DNA of 64,000 nucleotides from Neobacillus drentensis NBRC 102427 (GTDB taxonomy: Bacteria > Bacillota > Bacilli > Bacillales > Cytobacillaceae), in the NCBI RefSeq assembly GCF_001591445.1, contig NZ_BCUX01000011.1, positions 84,780 through 148,779 of the forward strand. Direction: 5' to 3'. The notes beneath the pieces are model-generated. The model made no database searches. It was not told the origin of the DNA and worked only from the letters and a program-made list of their open reading frames with translations. The position numbers and the translations under genes were made by a program. Below are positions 7,905 to 17,155 of this stretch, piece after piece; the stretch's first letter is position 1, and each line of letters begins with the position of its first letter.

Positions 7905-8357
7905 ATGCTAAAGAAATTCATTCTAGCATTTGTCATCATCGTTTCTTGTGGCTCTTTGTTTGCTAACAGGGGTGATAAAGCGGAAGCAGCTTATTATAAT
8001 ACAAAGGCAGTTGCGGTTGCAAAGTCTAATTTAGGAGTACCTTATCGTTGGGGTGGAATGTCAACCAGTGGTTTTGATTGTTCAGGTCTAGTTAAGCATT
8101 CCTATGCAAAAGCTGGAAGAACGCTAAACCGTACCGCCGCTCAAATGTACTACGGAAACGGATATCGTATCTATAATAATATCCAACCGGGTGATTTAAT
8201 GTTCTTTGCTCCAACCAAAGCAAGTCGACCGACACATGTCGCGATGTATGTCGGGAATGGTAAAATGATTATGGCTTCTTCATCAAGAGGAGTCATGATT
8301 ACAAGTACAAACAATTCATATTGGCATCCAAGATACGTTGGAACCAAACGCGTTTAA
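7905..8357 (+). CDS. Secreted NlpC/P60 endopeptidase, minimal form
   Basis: 150 residues with an N-terminal signal peptide (about 1-28, ending AEA-AYY) and a single NlpC/P60 domain. Catalytic Cys59 (GFDCSGLV) and His111 (PTHVAMYVG) are present. The third catalytic position, normally His twelve residues after the first His, is Met123 (KMIMASSS). No SH3, LysM or choline-type binding repeat is attached. The family cuts peptide cross-bridges of peptidoglycan outside the cell. AGGAGG precedes the ATG and a strong terminator follows, so the gene stands alone. Confidence 0.9.
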   Translation: MLKKFILAFVIIVSCGSLFANRGDKAEAAYYNTKAVAVAKSNLGVPYRWGGMSTSGFDCSGLVKHSYAKAGRTLNRTAAQMYYGNGYRIYNNIQPGDLMFFAPTKASRPTHVAMYVGNGKMIMASSSRGVMITSTNNSYWHPRYVGTKRV

Positions 8358-8385
8358 AGACCATCTGATAGATGGTCTTTTTTTT
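8356..8385 (+). terminator. Terminator of the NlpC/P60 gene
   Basis: AAAGACCATC pairs with GATGGTCTTT, loop TGATA, followed by a T run. Confidence 0.9.
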
Positions 8386-8495
8386 GGCTGTTTTTGTAAA
8401 CTTTGTTGTTTTTTTATAGTGTTTCTAATAGACATATCTCTCGTTTCTTTAGTGGGTTTTGTATTTTAGGAAGCTTCTATTTTTACCACACCACA

Positions 8496-9575
8496 TTAGA
8501 AGCCACGGGTGCCGCCCCTTTGAAGCTCAATTTTTTCACTAATCTCCTTAAGTCCCGCACGAATAAGTAGAAATACAACAATCCATGAAGTGATCATTAA
8601 AAAAATATGGCCATAAGGAAACATCCCAGTTATGGGAGTATCCCATAGCGCATGCATCAAAACAACGAGGATAAAGACACGTAAAAATTTAACACGGAAT
8701 AACATGTTAAGATTAAAGGGCTGATCCCCTTGTACCCTGCAGAAAGCTGCACCTGTTAAGCCTGCCCAGGCCACATGACCGCCAGGTGCTAAGATCCCTC
8801 GCCATAATATCGTGGTATAGAGATTTTGAGTATCCCCGGATAGCAATGCCCTTAAGGCATAGCCTGCTGTTTCAAATGCAGCGAAGCCTGCACCAACGGC
8901 CGCACCAATGAGAAGTCCATTTAGAATATACCTGTATTTTCGATACTTGACAAAACTAATCACGGTAATCGCTTTGGCAAGCTCCTCAGCGATTCCAATC
9001 GTAATCGGATTAATAATATTCTTAAGAATATCAAAAAAGACAAGGGCGACTAACAAGGAGACAATCCCGCCAATGAATACGACAAAAATAATTCGATAAA
9101 ATGCGATATTTTGCGGCGCGTTCATTTCCCAGAAGAATATAAGCGTTGTCAACGGAACAGCAAAAGCACCAACGATAATAAGTCCGGGTATAAAATTGAT
9201 ATTACTAAAATAGCTGAACCCAATGTGCAGCCCGACGAACGCGAGAAGCGAAATGATGAACACCCTTGCAAACAGCCAAGGTTTTGGCCATGTGCTTTTT
9301 ACTTCGGAAATTTTCGGCGTCGTAAGTGCGGTCCCAACGATAAACAGTCGCTCAGCTTCTAGTTCGCTATGATTTCGGAAAACACGAGAAAATATATTTT
9401 GAATTTTTGGTTCAACCGATTGTTCTAATTTTGGAACCATGTCCACATAGTGGGCAAACTCGTAAAAAAAGCTGTTATCCTCCTCTTGCGTGTTACCCTT
9501 AATAAATTTTTCACCGCAGCTTAAACAGAACTTCACACCCTCTGGATTGGAATAAACACATTGCGGGCATTTCAT
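8496..9575 (-). CDS. PrsW-like intramembrane metalloprotease with N-terminal zinc ribbon
   Basis: 359 residues from the ATG at 9575, preceded by AAGAGGGGTG; the longer frame to 9665 has no better site. Residues 1-20 form a zinc ribbon (CPQC...CLSC). After a linker there are about eight membrane segments. PrsW/CPBP-type motifs are present: IAEELAK (EExxK), GFAAFETAGYAL (FxxxE), GHVAWAG and HALWDT. B. subtilis PrsW starts the breakdown of the anti-sigma factor RsiW; this protein differs by the added zinc ribbon. Its substrate is unknown, although sigma/anti-sigma proteins are encoded nearby (12699-14786). Protease activity is inferred from motifs. Confidence 0.82.
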   Translation of the reverse strand: MKCPQCVYSNPEGVKFCLSCGEKFIKGNTQEEDNSFFYEFAHYVDMVPKLEQSVEPKIQNIFSRVFRNHSELEAERLFIVGTALTTPKISEVKSTWPKPWLFARVFIISLLAFVGLHIGFSYFSNINFIPGLIIVGAFAVPLTTLIFFWEMNAPQNIAFYRIIFVVFIGGIVSLLVALVFFDILKNIINPITIGIAEELAKAITVISFVKYRKYRYILNGLLIGAAVGAGFAAFETAGYALRALLSGDTQNLYTTILWRGILAPGGHVAWAGLTGAAFCRVQGDQPFNLNMLFRVKFLRVFILVVLMHALWDTPITGMFPYGHIFLMITSWIVVFLLIRAGLKEISEKIELQRGGTRGF

Positions 9576-9710
9576 AACTTCACCCCTCTTAGTTGTCAAA
9601 ACGCATATTGATGTTATGGAGATATCCACCAAATGAAATAACAATCTCAAAAAGAGTATACCCAATGATAGGTAGTTTTTACTCTACTTCATACAATTCA
9701 ACCATTAAAA

Positions 9711-9756
9711 TAAGCCATCAAACACTAGATTCATGATCACTAGTATTTGATGGCTT
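9711..9756. terminator. Bidirectional terminator
   Basis: TAAGCCATCAAACACTAG pairs with CTAGTATTTGATGGCTTA with one mismatch, between the ABC transporter operon and the protease gene. Confidence 0.85.
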
Positions 9757-9791
9757 ATATATTTTCAATTCAACCTAAAAAAACTTATCGT

Positions 9792-10520
9792 CTATAACAC
9801 TTTACTTAAAAATGCTTTGGTCCGGTTATGCTGAGGGTTACTGAATAATTCATTCGGTTCATTTTCTTCAACAATATAGCCGCCGTCCATGAAAATAACC
9901 CGGTCGCCAACTTCACGTGCAAAGCCCATTTCGTGGGTAACAACCACCATTGTCATCCCTTCTTTAGCAAGCTGCTTCATGACTTCTAAAACATCTCCGA
10001 CCATTTCAGGGTCAAGTGCAGAAGTCGGCTCGTCAAAGAGCATGATTTTTGGATTCATTGCCAACGCCCTAGCTATGGCAACACGTTGTTTCTGTCCACC
10101 AGAGAGTTCGCCTGGATAACTTTTTGCCTTTTCTCTTAAACCAACTTTATCGAGTAACTCATATGCTAATTTTTCGGCAGCTGATTTCTCTGTCGCACGA
10201 ATTTTAATAGGACCCATCGTGAGGTTTTCTAAAACAGTTTTATGAGGGAATAGATTGAAATGCTGAAAAACCATCCCAACTTCTTGTCTAACCTTATTGA
10301 TATTGATCTTATTGTCTGTTATATCCTGTCCGTTAATGACTACCTCGCCACCTGAAATTTCCTCGAGGCGATTTAAGCAGCGAAGAAACGTACTTTTGCC
10401 CGAACCAGATGGACCAATAACACAAACTACCTCTTTTTCTTGCACGATTGCATTGATATCTTTTAAAACCTCTACCTTGCCAAACGATTTCCTTAGGTTT
10501 TTAACAGTAATCATACTCAT
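9792..10520 (-). CDS. Polar amino-acid ABC transporter, ATP-binding subunit
   Basis: 242 residues, typical of GlnQ/ArtM-type ATPases. It has Walker [10 protein letters not shown] (about 36-44), a Q loop ([10 protein letters not shown]), the LSGGQKQR signature, Walker B ([12 protein letters not shown]) and the switch His ([10 protein letters not shown]). It powers amino-acid import with the permease and lipoprotein encoded just upstream. Its start overlaps the permease stop by four bases, showing translational coupling. Confidence 0.95.
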   Translation of the reverse strand: MSMITVKNLRKSFGKVEVLKDINAIVQEKEVVCVIGPSGSGKSTFLRCLNRLEEISGGEVVINGQDITDNKININKVRQEVGMVFQHFNLFPHKTVLENLTMGPIKIRATEKSAAEKLAYELLDKVGLREKAKSYPGELSGGQKQRVAIARALAMNPKIMLFDEPTSALDPEMVGDVLEVMKQLAKEGMTMVVVTHEMGFAREVGDRVIFMDGGYIVEENEPNELFSNPQHNRTKAFLSKVL

Positions 10521-11170
10521 CGCAGCTGAATCCTCCTTTCGATGAAATTAGCTAAAATGGTTAATAAATAAATAATGATAAAGTAAATAACACCTACAGC
10601 CAGCCAAATCTTAAACGCTTCGAAGGTAGCTGAAGCTTGGATTTGTCCTTGCTGGGTTAAATCGGCGATCCCAATAACGGATAAAAGAGAAGTATCTTTT
10701 AAACTAATTATCGACTGGTTCGTAATGGTAGGAAGCATTCTTCTAAATGCCTGTGGGAGCACCACGTATCGCATGGTTTGTGCACCCGTAAAACCAATAG
10801 ATCTTGCTGCCTCTGTTTGTCCTTTATCAATCGATTGAATTCCCGCCCTGATAATCTCAGCAAAATATGCCCCAGCATTAATGGCAACAGTGACAATACC
10901 AGCTGTTGTGCTGTTTAGGGAAACCAAATGTAAAGAGTTCACACCGAAATAGATAAAAAACAATTGTACGATAAACGGCGTACCACGAATCGCATCCACA
11001 TAAACCTTAGCAATCCAGTTTAAAATCTTACTGGGTGCCAATTTCAACAATGCTATGACTAAACCAATTATAAAACCTAGAATAATGGCAATTACAAATA
11101 TATATAGGGTCACTTGAAGCCCTTTTAACAGCATTGGTATTGCTGCAGAAATAATATCCATACGATTCAT
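10517..11170 (-). CDS. Polar amino-acid ABC transporter, permease subunit
   Basis: 217 residues of the HisM/GlnP permease family with about five membrane helices. The cytoplasmic EAA loop ([20 protein letters not shown]) contacts the ATPase. The start has an AAAGGGG site. It sits between the lipoprotein and ATPase genes. The transported amino acid cannot be told from the permease. Confidence 0.95.
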   Translation of the reverse strand: MNRMDIISAAIPMLLKGLQVTLYIFVIAIILGFIIGLVIALLKLAPSKILNWIAKVYVDAIRGTPFIVQLFFIYFGVNSLHLVSLNSTTAGIVTVAINAGAYFAEIIRAGIQSIDKGQTEAARSIGFTGAQTMRYVVLPQAFRRMLPTITNQSIISLKDTSLLSVIGIADLTQQGQIQASATFEAFKIWLAVGVIYFIIIYLLTILANFIERRIQLR

Positions 11171-11177
11171 CCCCTTT

Positions 11178-11205
11178 CAAAAAGAAAGCGCGCTATAAGC
11201 GCGCC
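11178..11205 (-). terminator. Intercistronic hairpin after the lipoprotein gene
   Basis: On the minus strand GCGCGC-TTATA-GCGCGC is followed by TTTCTTTTT. Such hairpins between the binding-protein and permease genes usually reduce downstream expression or protect the upstream message. Confidence 0.75.
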
Positions 11206-11227
11206 TATTCATTACTTTTACGATAGT

Positions 11228-12013
11228 CTATTCACCTAAATACGTTTTAATAATTTTATCATACGTTCCATCTTTCTTTAACTCAGCAAGACCAGTGTCG
11301 ATCTTTTTCAGAAGATCCGCGTTTTGCCCTTTTAGTACAGCAATACCATATTGATCTCCATTTAAGCGATCACCGACAATTTTTAATCCAAGGTCTTTTT
11401 GAGCAATAGCATAAGAAATAACAGGATAATCCTCAATTAGTGCATCTGCATTTCCGTTAGAAACCTCTTGGAACATGGCAGGACTATCATTAAATTGAAC
11501 AACGGTAATTCCTAATTTAGAAGCATTATCTTGTGCATATTTTGCACCGGTTGTCCCTTTTTTAACAGCAACTTTTTTGCCTTTTAAGTCTTCGACTGCT
11601 TTAATACTTGAATTATCTTTTTTAACAACGACTGTTAATCCAGCATCAAAATATGGTGTTGAGAAATCTACTACTTTTTTTCTTTCATCCGTAATACTCA
11701 TTCCTGCAATAGCTACATCTAGCTGATTGGCTTGCATCGCTGGGATGATCCCACCAAAATCCATCGGTGTAAGTTCAATTTTGAACCCTTGATTTTTTGC
11801 AATTGCATTGATTAATTCAATATCGATACCTTTATAGTCGTTTCCTTCTTTAAATTCAAATGGAGGATAGGTAGTATCTACACCAACTTTATACACTTTA
11901 CTACTTTCCGCCTTACCACCTTTCTCCTTCTCACTTGTTGAAGAATTACTTCCACAAGCTGCGATAAAGATAGTTAGGATTAAAAATAAGCTAAATAAAC
12001 CAAATTTCTTCAC
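11228..12013 (-). CDS. Polar amino-acid ABC transporter, substrate-binding lipoprotein
   Basis: 261 residues. A lipobox ends at Cys20 (TIFIAAC-GS), so the mature protein is anchored to the outer face of the membrane. The SBP_bac_3 fold shows YKVGVDTTYPPFEF, the ligand segment VAIAGMSITDERKKVVDFSTPY and the KKGTTG loop. It is the first gene of a three-gene import operon. Glutamine, arginine or cystine types share this fold, so I leave the ligand open. Confidence 0.93.
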   Translation of the reverse strand: MKKFGLFSLFLILTIFIAACGSNSSTSEKEKGGKAESSKVYKVGVDTTYPPFEFKEGNDYKGIDIELINAIAKNQGFKIELTPMDFGGIIPAMQANQLDVAIAGMSITDERKKVVDFSTPYFDAGLTVVVKKDNSSIKAVEDLKGKKVAVKKGTTGAKYAQDNASKLGITVVQFNDSPAMFQEVSNGNADALIEDYPVISYAIAQKDLGLKIVGDRLNGDQYGIAVLKGQNADLLKKIDTGLAELKKDGTYDKIIKTYLGE

Positions 12014-12181
12014 TTCAATCTCCCCTTTATTATCTGATTATTTCTATTTGCAGAATAGAATGAATTTACTTAATTAATATACCACAGATAATAAAAAGAG
12101 CAAAAGAAAAAATTATTGGAATATAAATAATTTTTCTTGAATAAATATACTGGAATATTTTCAACGGGAGACATATGCCAC

Positions 12182-12227
12182 AGGGACGGTTCGAGACCTG
12201 TTAATTTTTTGTAATGGTCTGTCCCTC
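12182..12227. repeat. REP-like AGGGAC...GTCCCT hairpin
   Basis: AGGGAC and AGACC pair with GGTCT and GTCCCT around an AT-rich loop. It covers the ATG at 12214, which argues that the following gene starts further downstream. Confidence 0.5.
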
Positions 12228-12261
12228 TTCATGCATAAAGATAGATAAAGGGGGGATTTTT

Positions 12262-12609
12262 ATTATATTTACAAATAAACTTATTAGGATGACTGTTGCT
12301 TATGTTTTTATTACCTCAGCACTTATGAAATTAATGGGTACCGAATTAGCGAATCATTTTCTTGGATTAGGACTGCCCTATCCTCACTTGATGTTAAAAC
12401 TTGTCATTTTAATAGAAATAGTCTGTGGAATTCTACTATTGGTTAATAAAGCTGTAAAAAATGCGGTTGTACCTTTAATTGGGATTATGATTGCAGCCCT
12501 TCTTTTAACAAAGGTTCCCTTACTGCATACCGGCCTACTTACATTCGCTTTTGGTGCTCGTTTAGATATTGTTATGTTAGTTTTGCTGGTTTCTCTTTAT
12601 AAACATTAG
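12262..12609 (+). CDS. DoxX-like small membrane protein
   Basis: About 115 residues with four predicted membrane helices, opening with KLIRMTVAYVFITSALMKLMG, typical of DoxX/MauE-type proteins. These are often linked to redox or thiol chemistry, but the role here is unknown. The frame is open from an ATG at 12214, but that ATG lies in a REP-like hairpin. AAAGGGGGGA at 12247-12256 has optimal spacing to an ATT at 12262. The alternative is the ATG at 12289, which has no good ribosome site. Confidence 0.75.
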   Translation: MIFTNKLIRMTVAYVFITSALMKLMGTELANHFLGLGLPYPHLMLKLVILIEIVCGILLLVNKAVKNAVVPLIGIMIAALLLTKVPLLHTGLLTFAFGARLDIVMLVLLVSLYKH

Positions 12610-12654
12610 CTTCTGATAGCTGAATCTAAACATTTTTATTACCAATTTACCGTA

Positions 12655-12688
12655 AAAACAAAACTCCCCTCAAACATCAGTTTGAGGG
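12655..12688 (-). terminator. Terminator of the sigma/anti-sigma fusion gene
   Basis: CCCTCAAA-CATCAG-TTTGAGGG; read on the minus strand it is followed by a T-rich tail. It also faces the convergent DoxX-like gene. Confidence 0.8.
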
Positions 12689-12698
12689 TTCATTCTTG

Positions 12699-14786
12699 TC
12701 ATTCCAATGAAATCTTAACAACATCATCCAAATATTTCATTGCGCTATATCCAAAAATCTCCAGTCTTTTAGGAATTACTTTCTCTCCAGTATTGTTTCC
12801 CTCTAACTTCATTCTTTGAACGGTTACAAAAAAACGAGGTTGCTCGATTTCTTCATAGGAAACAGGGTTTACATTCATATCGTATTCCACCCCGTTTTTA
12901 TCAACAAGCACTCCTTCAGAATCCATCTCTATGGTATTAGTATCATTTTCATTCTCACCGAAAATTTGGAATTGAAATGACTCATATGCTCGATTCTTCA
13001 CTTCATGATCGCTAATGACCACATTGGTCGTCTGTCCAACTTCCACTTTGTCAATCGAAATGGTACTACCTGCATATTCAAAGGTTTGCGGATATTCCTT
13101 AGAGGCATCCAGTTCAATGGTTTTATGGTCTTCAAACGCTAATTGAACCGATTCAAATTGAACATTGACCTCTTTTGGTTTTTCTCCAAAAAGTGGGCCA
13201 AAGTGGGTTTGAAAAGTACTCCAATTCATGTCTTGACTTGTTTCAAAATACGAGATGCCGCCATACAAATCAGATTTCATTTTCTTTTTATTCACTACTA
13301 AATTATCAAAATTTAAAGCTTCTATCCGCTTCTCTGACTTCTCAATATTAATACCATATTGCAAAACCGTCGCTGTAGGAGCAATGGTTAGTTTATCAAA
13401 TCGAACCGGGATTCCCTCGACTTCTGTTTTTTTACCCAATGCATATTCGATAGAGGGCTGTTTGGCTACAGGAATCTCAAAGTTCCACTCACCTGTTTCA
13501 TTTTCCACGTTCTCGTAAGCCGTAATACGATTCCGGTCAGAGGAATCACGAATCAATTTCTGTAGCTTTGTGATCTTTAGTTTGATTGTCCCGTTATCTT
13601 TCTTGATTGGCAGCAGACTAATCTTGCCATGATATACATTCTTTTCCTTTCTATTTACATCCGATTCAAAGTCAGGAGGATAGTACCTTGGATTTGCTTC
13701 AGGGCTAATGATTTCATATTGGTTCTCCACCAAAACTCCATCATCATAATTCATCACATATTGATTGTCTTCTTTTGTATCTTCAATTTCATAAAAAACA
13801 AGCGTCTGAATATCATCAGCAATCGCACTCTTGATCTTAATTTTCACTCCCTTACTTTCCGATTCCAGATTAAGCTTTTCACCCAAGTCCTGTTGAAGAA
13901 AGCCACGTAATTCCGGATCTTCTTCTGTCCAAGTATAGTAGAGATTGGAAGAAGTTTTCGTAAAAAAATCGATTCCAATTAATAATGCGAATACACCTGC
14001 AATAAAAAGGCCTTTTCTGACACGTTTCTTTTTCTTCTGTTGTCTTTGCTTTTCCTTTTCTTCCAGCCTATCTTTGACGATTTCCATAAAATCGGATGGC
14101 ACAACCAAATCTTCCAGACTATCAGAAAGATTTGACAGGGTTAACATGACATCCTGAAAGGTAGCCAAATCCTCCTGACAGTCGTGACAGTGATAAATAT
14201 GTTTCTCTAATTCAATCTTTTTCGGCCGATCTAGGTTTCTTCCTAAGTAATCGATATAAATCTCATGATACTCCTTGCAGCCATTATAGTTTAATCCATC
14301 TCCCATTACTTTTCTAAGTGATTGAATTCCGGAAAACAAGAGATCTTTCATCTTTTTCACTGAAATTTGGAGAATGTGAGCCACTTCCTCCTGAGAAATT
14401 CCTTTTACATATGTAAGGAATATCGCTTCTTTCTCGGACTCATTCAATTGATCAAGTGCATTAAATAAATCCTTTTGTTGTTCACTTTCCTCTGAAACTA
14501 GTAAACTTCTATGATCAGAAAGCTCACGGCAGGTATGTATAAAAATGGATGTAACCCACGTTTCGAATGATGTTTCATTTTTAAATCGAGGCAATTCCTT
14601 GTGGACTTTGATAATGGAACGGTAAAAAAGCTCTTCCATTTGCTGGCGATTCCTAAGATAGGACCAACCAAGTGTATAGAACGATTGTTTATGCAGTTCG
14701 AACCAATCGACGATGGATGCTACGCCTTTTTCTTTTATCGTCGTGATTGAAATGGAATCTATTTTTGGAATCATAAAAGTGTTCAC
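12699..14786 (-). CDS. ECF sigma factor fused to a zinc-finger anti-sigma, membrane helix and large extracellular domain
   Basis: 695 residues. Residues about 28-92 resemble sigma region 2 and about 105-160 region 4 (helix-turn-helix SQEEVAHILQISVKKMKDLL). A zinc-binding anti-sigma motif follows: Cys170, His196, Cys200, Cys203 (HxxxCxxC). A basic stretch (250-258) precedes one membrane helix (about 258-275). The remaining ~420 residues should be outside the cell and resemble the DUF4179/DUF5643 domains of Bacillus anti-sigma proteins. The usual arrangement is two adjacent genes; here both are one chain, so the sigma part would be held at the membrane until released by proteolysis or a change in conformation. 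The ATG has AGAGGTG upstream. There is no frameshift and the frame is continuous. The region-2 sequence is divergent, so sigma activity is not certain. Confidence 0.85.
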   Translation of the reverse strand: MNTFMIPKIDSISITTIKEKGVASIVDWFELHKQSFYTLGWSYLRNRQQMEELFYRSIIKVHKELPRFKNETSFETWVTSIFIHTCRELSDHRSLLVSEESEQQKDLFNALDQLNESEKEAIFLTYVKGISQEEVAHILQISVKKMKDLLFSGIQSLRKVMGDGLNYNGCKEYHEIYIDYLGRNLDRPKKIELEKHIYHCHDCQEDLATFQDVMLTLSNLSDSLEDLVVPSDFMEIVKDRLEEKEKQRQQKKKKRVRKGLFIAGVFALLIGIDFFTKTSSNLYYTWTEEDPELRGFLQQDLGEKLNLESESKGVKIKIKSAIADDIQTLVFYEIEDTKEDNQYVMNYDDGVLVENQYEIISPEANPRYYPPDFESDVNRKEKNVYHGKISLLPIKKDNGTIKLKITKLQKLIRDSSDRNRITAYENVENETGEWNFEIPVAKQPSIEYALGKKTEVEGIPVRFDKLTIAPTATVLQYGINIEKSEKRIEALNFDNLVVNKKKMKSDLYGGISYFETSQDMNWSTFQTHFGPLFGEKPKEVNVQFESVQLAFEDHKTIELDASKEYPQTFEYAGSTISIDKVEVGQTTNVVISDHEVKNRAYESFQFQIFGENENDTNTIEMDSEGVLVDKNGVEYDMNVNPVSYEEIEQPRFFVTVQRMKLEGNNTGEKVIPKRLEIFGYSAMKYLDDVVKISLE

Positions 14787-15036
14787 CTCTTTGCATCAAA
14801 ATTCCTTTAAGATGGTTTATTCGACATTTTACTATTATTTCCCTCCTATGCATTTTTATGGAGACTAATTTCTAATTATGGTGATATGGATGATGTCGCT
14901 TAGGAAATGTCGAAATTTAGCGAAAAGTATTCCTTCTATGTATTCGCTTTCACTTGTTAATTTTATACTACGAATATTACAAATTTTTAATGTTTTTAAA
15001 CTATTCTTTTTTTAAACACAAAGGGGTGTAATAGGA

Positions 15037-15261
15037 ATGCTGCAGGGAAACACGGGGAAAAACAGGGGAAAGGGATTAAAGATCGAAACTGTTCAATTAA
15101 GCATCGACGTTCCACGTCATATAAGAGATGACTTTCGAGACTCAGTGGAAAAAAACGGAAAGACGATGAATGATGTTTTAAAGTTATATATACAAAAGTA
15201 CATTTGGAAACAAGGAGAATTACAGAGAAATAGGCAAAAACGACGCGAAGAATTAGGATAA
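15037..15261 (+). CDS. Small ribbon-helix-helix-like protein
   Basis: 74 residues. The segment VQLSIDVPRHIRDDFRDSVEKNG-(K)TMNDVLKLYIQKYI (residues 19-57) has the strand-helix-helix pattern of Arc/CopG DNA-binding proteins, and the tail is strongly charged. AAAGGGGTG lies about 10 bases before the ATG and a clear terminator follows, so it is a real single-gene unit. No toxin partner is adjacent. The target is unknown. Confidence 0.7.
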   Translation: MLQGNTGKNRGKGLKIETVQLSIDVPRHIRDDFRDSVEKNGKTMNDVLKLYIQKYIWKQGELQRNRQKRREELG

Positions 15262-15287
15262 TCTCCATTCTACTACCTCACAAATTT

Positions 15288-15319
15288 AAACTGCCACATT
15301 AGTGTATGTGGCAGTTTTT
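15288..15319 (+). terminator. Terminator of the ribbon-helix-helix gene
   Basis: AAACTGCCACA pairs with TGTGGCAGTTT, followed by TTT. Confidence 0.88.
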
Positions 15320-15497
15320 GATTGGATGAGCTTATTGTCTGACAGCCCCAGTAGAGTTTATCTCTATTTTTACTGATACATTGACATCAGATTCGAACCA
15401 CTTTTTACAAAACAGTAATGGTCTGACCCTTAAGTGGTAAATATTAAATAAGAGAAATACAAAAAATGTAGTTTTACAAAGCGAGGATTAACAAAAA

Positions 15498-16262
15498 ATG
15501 ATTATTGTTGAAAGCGAACAAAGCTATTTTATGGTTACTCAGAATGATCACGCCAAAATTGCAGGGGTTATCTCCCGAAACTGTAAAGATGATTATTTTT
15601 TTGATTTGACACGAACTCAAGAAGTGCAATTGGCGATCCAAGAACATGACCGAGGCTGGATAGAACTGGATACGTCTCCTGTATGGAATGATAAAACGGA
15701 AAAGCCGTACTCTTTTATCGACTACCCAATCGTGCTGAAAATTTCTTTTTATAAAAAGGGATTGAATGAAGTTGAAAAAATGAGCAAGTATGCTGGACTG
15801 TTATGCAGTTTACACTATTCTTCATTCATTCAGGATGCTTCAGAGCCCGAAGTCAGGGAATTTTGGAATGAAGAAAAGCAAAGACAGGAGCAGCTTTTAA
15901 AGGAATTGCAAATAGTGGGAAACGAGAATAAGAATGAAACGTTAATGTACCACTTAGATCTGTTAAAATTCTGTGATTACCTTTCCCTTTATATTTGTTT
16001 AAATGAACCTGGAGAAAATAAAAGGATCCATCCCTTTTTTCGAAATGGATTTCCACAGTTATTTCCTTTTGTTACAGACAAACCCATCGTTGCTCATTGG
16101 AAAAACCAAGAAACGGTTTCGCTCTCCTTCTCCCCTCTGAAAGGTGAATTAGAAGTAGAACTTCCTTTTAGGGATGTAAGAAAAGGCCAAATAGAGAGGC
16201 ATGGCATCTTACAGGCATACAAAGATACCCCTGTTACGATAAGGAAGATAGCGTTTAAATAA
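15498..16262 (+). CDS. DUF3891-family protein
   Basis: 254 residues. The N-terminus (MIIVESEQSYFMVTQNDHAKIAG) and the AIQEHDRGW segment match DUF3891, a family of unknown function whose His and Asp residues suggest an HD-like metal site. It has no signal peptide or membrane segment. GCGAGG lies before the ATG. It is flanked by unrelated genes on both sides, so context gives no clue. Confidence 0.8.
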   Translation: MIIVESEQSYFMVTQNDHAKIAGVISRNCKDDYFFDLTRTQEVQLAIQEHDRGWIELDTSPVWNDKTEKPYSFIDYPIVLKISFYKKGLNEVEKMSKYAGLLCSLHYSSFIQDASEPEVREFWNEEKQRQEQLLKELQIVGNENKNETLMYHLDLLKFCDYLSLYICLNEPGENKRIHPFFRNGFPQLFPFVTDKPIVAHWKNQETVSLSFSPLKGELEVELPFRDVRKGQIERHGILQAYKDTPVTIRKIAFK

Positions 16263-16431
16263 GCGATAACCCACTGTGCAAACATTGCTAATCACATCAT
16301 ATTTTTTTTTGTCACTAATATCAATGAAATTTTCTGTGTAAAAAACATCAATAAACACAAAGAAGGGGTAGTTTAATGACTATCCCTTAAATTCTCTCTC
16401 GACTCCCGTTAAATAAAATTGTTGTCTGTTT

Positions 16432-16650
16432 TTATTGAGTGTCTTCGTCGCTTTTGTACTCCAAAATATCACCTGGCTGACAATCCAAACTCTTACATAT
16501 TGCTTCTAATGTTGAAAAACGAACCGCTTTTGCTTTCCCATTCTTTAGAATAGAAAGATTCGCCATCGTAATTCCAACCCTCTCCGAAAGCTCCGTTACG
16601 CTCATTTTTCGTTTTGCTAACATCACATCAATATTAATAATAATTGCCAT
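16432..16650 (-). CDS. yozG: YozG-like Cro/CI helix-turn-helix regulator
   Basis: 72 residues, almost all helix-turn-helix: MSVTELSERVGITMANLSIL, then FSTLEAICKSLDCQPGDILEY. It closely matches B. subtilis YozG. It follows the DUF2975 gene after a 10-base gap, the same pairing as yoaS-yozG in B. subtilis, so both are one operon. It probably represses that operon, by analogy with other small regulators paired with membrane proteins. Confidence 0.88.
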   Translation of the reverse strand: MAIIINIDVMLAKRKMSVTELSERVGITMANLSILKNGKAKAVRFSTLEAICKSLDCQPGDILEYKSDEDTQ

Positions 16651-16660
16651 ATTCTCCCCC

Positions 16661-17155
16661 TCAGACCGTTAAATCATTTTCTGATTTTATGTTAATCGAT
16701 TCTTGAAGAAGCCGTTGGAGGATAGCAGCAAAGACGGCGATAACCAAGGATGCAAAAATGATGATGAGACCCATTAATCCAATAGGAGGGTCAACTTTCT
16801 TTGCTATAAAACGAAAGAGTGGCAAACCTAATACATACAAACCACTGATTGTAATCGCACAACGCTTTATGTTCTTTAATGCCTTTACAGATAATTCCGA
16901 GAACGCTGTGTTCTCGTCAATGTACCGTAAAAGGTTGAAAGCTTGATAGAGAGCAAAATAAAAAGGCACAGCCGCTCCATACATCACGATGAAAACGAGA
17001 TATTTCATTGGGGCAATATTTGGATACAATCTTGCTGCAAAATTCGCTATAAGGGGCACTAAAAATATACATAAAGCAAGCACTGCAATTCCAGCCAGAA
17101 AAATAATTACCTTTAAGAAAGTGGTTGAACCTCGTTTACCATTCATATAAAACAC
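16661..17155 (-). CDS. yoaS: DUF2975 membrane protein (YoaS-like)
   Basis: 164 residues with four membrane helices (about 13-35, 48-68, 93-112 and 122-146), the DUF2975 pattern. It is the first gene of the yoaS-yozG-like pair. The function is unknown. GAGGTG precedes the ATG. Confidence 0.85.
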   Translation of the reverse strand: MFYMNGKRGSTTFLKVIIFLAGIAVLALCIFLVPLIANFAARLYPNIAPMKYLVFIVMYGAAVPFYFALYQAFNLLRYIDENTAFSELSVKALKNIKRCAITISGLYVLGLPLFRFIAKKVDPPIGLMGLIIIFASLVIAVFAAILQRLLQESINIKSENDLTV

